Of a stretch of 64,000 nt of DNA, positions 62,544 through 64,000 are shown one piece after another. Position 1 is the stretch's first letter, and every line of letters begins with the position of its first letter. The translations under genes and the position numbers were made by a program. The DNA comes from DAOSVX01 sp964493665 (GTDB lineage: Bacteria; Bacillota_I; Bacilli_A; RF39; UBA660). The stretch spans positions 61,486 through 125,485 of the forward strand of contig CAZBOZ010000001.1 of the NCBI GenBank assembly GCA_964493665.1, given 5' to 3'. The notes beneath the pieces are model-generated. The model was not told the origin of the DNA, ran no database searches, and saw nothing but the letters and a program-made list of their open reading frames with translations.

Positions 62544-64000
62544 TTACTTCTTTTTATTTCCCTCAATATATTTTTTAATATTTGATAAATTTTTAATTAA
62601 TTCTATTTTACTATCTTTAAATACTGCTAAAGTAGGTGCTTGTTTAACTCCAACTTTTTTTGTGACTTCGGGATTTTCTTCAGCATTAACCCATTCATAG
62701 TCCATTTTAGCTTTTTTAAGTAATTCTTTAGCCATTTTACAATTTGGACATGTACTAGTACCAAATAAAACTATTTTATTTTTAAACTTTTCTAAAGATA
62801 CTTCTTCACCACAAGCTTTTTCTTCTACTCCATAAGTTCTACGCATTTTAAACTCTTGAGTTTTACCATCGTTCCAATTTTGAACTGGGCGATAGTATCC
62901 AGTAATTCTACTATATAGCTCAGTCTTTTTACCACATTTAGGACATTCTTTTTGATCACCGGTTAAATAACCATGCTCATCACAAACTGAATATGTAGGA
63001 GATAATGTATAATATGGTAAATGATAATTTTCAGCTATTTTTTTAACAAGAGCTGCTGCAGCTTTCCAATCTTTTAATCTTTCTCCTAAGAAAGTATGAA
63101 ATACCGTTCCTGATGTATACAAAGTTTGTAATTCATCTTGAACATCTAAAGCAGCAAATAAATCATCAGTATAACCTACTGGTAGATGAGTACTATTAGT
63201 ATAATATGGAGTTTCTCCTTCATTTGAAGCTGTTATAATATCAGGATATCTTTCTTTATCATGCTTAGCTAAACGATATGAAGTCCCTTCCGCAGGAGTT
63301 GCTTCTAAATTATATAAATCTTTATATTCTTCTTGATAATCAGATAATTTTTCTCTCATAAAGTTTAAGACATCTTTAGCAAAAGCTTGACTTTCTTTAT
63401 GAGTTAAATCTGCTCTTAACCATTTGGCATTTAAACAAGCTTCGTTCATCCCTACTAAGCCAATAGTAGAAAAGTGATTGTCAAGTGTTCCTAGATAGCG
63501 TTTAGTATAAGGGTATAAGCCCTCAGCAAGTAATTTTGTAAGGACATTTCTTTTTACTTTTAAACTTCTAGCAGCAATATTCATTACTTTTTCTAATTTC
63601 TCATAAAATTCTTTTTCATCTTTAGCTTCATAGCCTAATTTTGGTAAATTAATAGTAACGACCCCAATAGATCCAGTAGATTCTCCACTTCCAAAAAATC
63701 CTCCTGATTTTTTACGAAGTTCTCTTAGATCAAGTCTTAAACGACAACACATACTACGAACATCACTTGGTTCCATATCACTATTTACATAATTTGAAAA
63801 ATAAGGTGTCCCATATTTGGCAGTCATTTCAAATAACATTTTAGTGTTTTCTGTTTCGCTCCAGTCAAAGTCTTTAGTAATAGAATATGTTGGAATTGGA
63901 TATTCAAATCCTCTACCGTTAGCATCACCTTCAGTCATAATATCTATAAATGCTTTATTAATCATATCCATTTCTTTTTGACAATCTTTATATTTAAAAT
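62544..64000 (-). CDS. nrdD: Anaerobic ribonucleoside-triphosphate reductase NrdD with fused glutaredoxin domain (5' end outside window)
   Basis: NrdD is the oxygen-sensitive glycyl-radical enzyme that makes dNTPs. The frame is open to the window edge (FKYKDCQKEMDMINKAF), so the N-terminal ~250 residues with the ATP-cone are outside. SMCCRLRLDLREL carries active-site cysteines. The zinc and glycyl-radical end is VCDEHGYLTGDQKECPKCGKK then YSRITGYYRPVQNW. About 75 residues after the radical site follow a glutaredoxin/NrdH-like domain with CPNC (FGTSTCPNCKMAKELLKKA...VKQAPTLAVF). Such a fusion plus trxB next door suggests thiol-driven rather than formate-driven reduction. The activase NrdG is not visible in the window. 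Confidence 0.93.
   Translation of the reverse strand, partial: FKYKDCQKEMDMINKAFIDIMTEGDANGRGFEYPIPTYSITKDFDWSETENTKMLFEMTAKYGTPYFSNYVNSDMEPSDVRSMCCRLRLDLRELRKKSGGFFGSGESTGSIGVVTINLPKLGYEAKDEKEFYEKLEKVMNIAARSLKVKRNVLTKLLAEGLYPYTKRYLGTLDNHFSTIGLVGMNEACLNAKWLRADLTHKESQAFAKDVLNFMREKLSDYQEEYKDLYNLEATPAEGTSYRLAKHDKERYPDIITASNEGETPYYTNSTHLPVGYTDDLFAALDVQDELQTLYTSGTVFHTFLGERLKDWKAAAALVKKIAENYHLPYYTLSPTYSVCDEHGYLTGDQKECPKCGKKTELYSRITGYYRPVQNWNDGKTQEFKMRRTYGVEEKACGEEVSLEKFKNKIVLFGTSTCPNCKMAKELLKKAKMDYEWVNAEENPEVTKKVGVKQAPTLAVFKDSKIELIKNLSNIKKYIEGNKKK

Overview
The window reads as chromosome of a very AT-rich, low-GC Gram-positive bacterium (Bacillota, Bacilli/Mollicutes side). The evidence is gene order and machinery: rnc-smc, ruvA-ruvB-(queA)-tgt, rel-dtd-aspS, the rplU-prp-rpmA trio with a cleavable L27 leader, gatCAB, obgE, two T-box leaders and AGGAGG-type ribosome binding sites. 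UGA is used as a stop (queA, the XRE gene), so this is not the Mycoplasma code. A peptidoglycan deacetylase, an FtsW/RodA flippase-polymerase and a pilus assembly set argue for a walled cell. NrdD, PPDK and ThyX fit a small-genome anaerobe. An uncultured gut lineage near RF39 or Erysipelotrichia is my inference only. There is no rRNA, CRISPR array, phage or insertion sequence.

Layout. 1-4.1 kb: mnmA end, an XRE-like regulator, xerD, rarA. 4.1-10.6 kb (minus): 6S RNA, aspS with a T-box, dtd, rel, a ComN-like gene, a pilin-like gene, tgt. 10.6-15.0 kb (minus): a self-contained four-gene amide-bond operon, made of an N-formylglutamate-amidohydrolase-like (FGase-like) protein, QueA fused to a second FGase-like domain, a COOH-NH2 ligase-like protein and a RimK-like ATP-grasp. 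15.1-28.3 kb: ruvBA, a TM2 protein, a prepilin, obgE, hisS, helD, gatCAB, the L21/Prp/L27 operon, radC and two unknown genes. 28.3-33.1 kb: a Val-type T-box ahead of an HD hydrolase, valS and proS. 33.2-38.3 kb: pilB, pilD, pilC, ftsW. 38.4-43.8 kb: def, smc, rnc, yidD and a metal-binding-type lipoprotein. 43.8-46.4 kb: seven tRNA genes around gltX. 46.4-53.4 kb: a deacetylase, an unknown gene between two copies of a 22-bp repeat, tRNA-Thr, an ABC exporter, a membrane phosphoesterase, tRNA-Leu, tRNA-Ile2 and an unknown gene with a near-perfect promoter. 53.4-64 kb: a sugar kinase, tmk, a tandem-domain thyX, a broken XRE-rhuM pair, ppdK, prs, trxB, and nrdD with a fused glutaredoxin.

How it works together. 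Most genes serve translation (seven synthetase or amidotransferase systems, ten tRNAs, tRNA modification), DNA maintenance (ruvAB, rarA, smc, xerD) and deoxynucleotide supply (nrdD-trxB-prs, thyX-tmk). GatCAB with GltX and no GlnRS here implies indirect Gln-tRNA (and possibly Asn-tRNA) synthesis. The scattered pilus genes (pilB, pilC, pilD, one canonical prepilin, one pilin-like protein, a ComN-like regulator) suggest a competence-type pilus.

The best candidate for an undescribed system is the 10.6-15.0 kb operon. Two predicted amide-bond-forming enzymes and two predicted amide-bond-cleaving modules are co-transcribed from their own promoter, between ruvB and tgt, with queA captured as a fusion. 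Also notable are a Rel protein with a degenerate hydrolase motif, a valine T-box that appears to control an HD hydrolase and proS as well as valS, and repeated merging of terminators with the next promoter.
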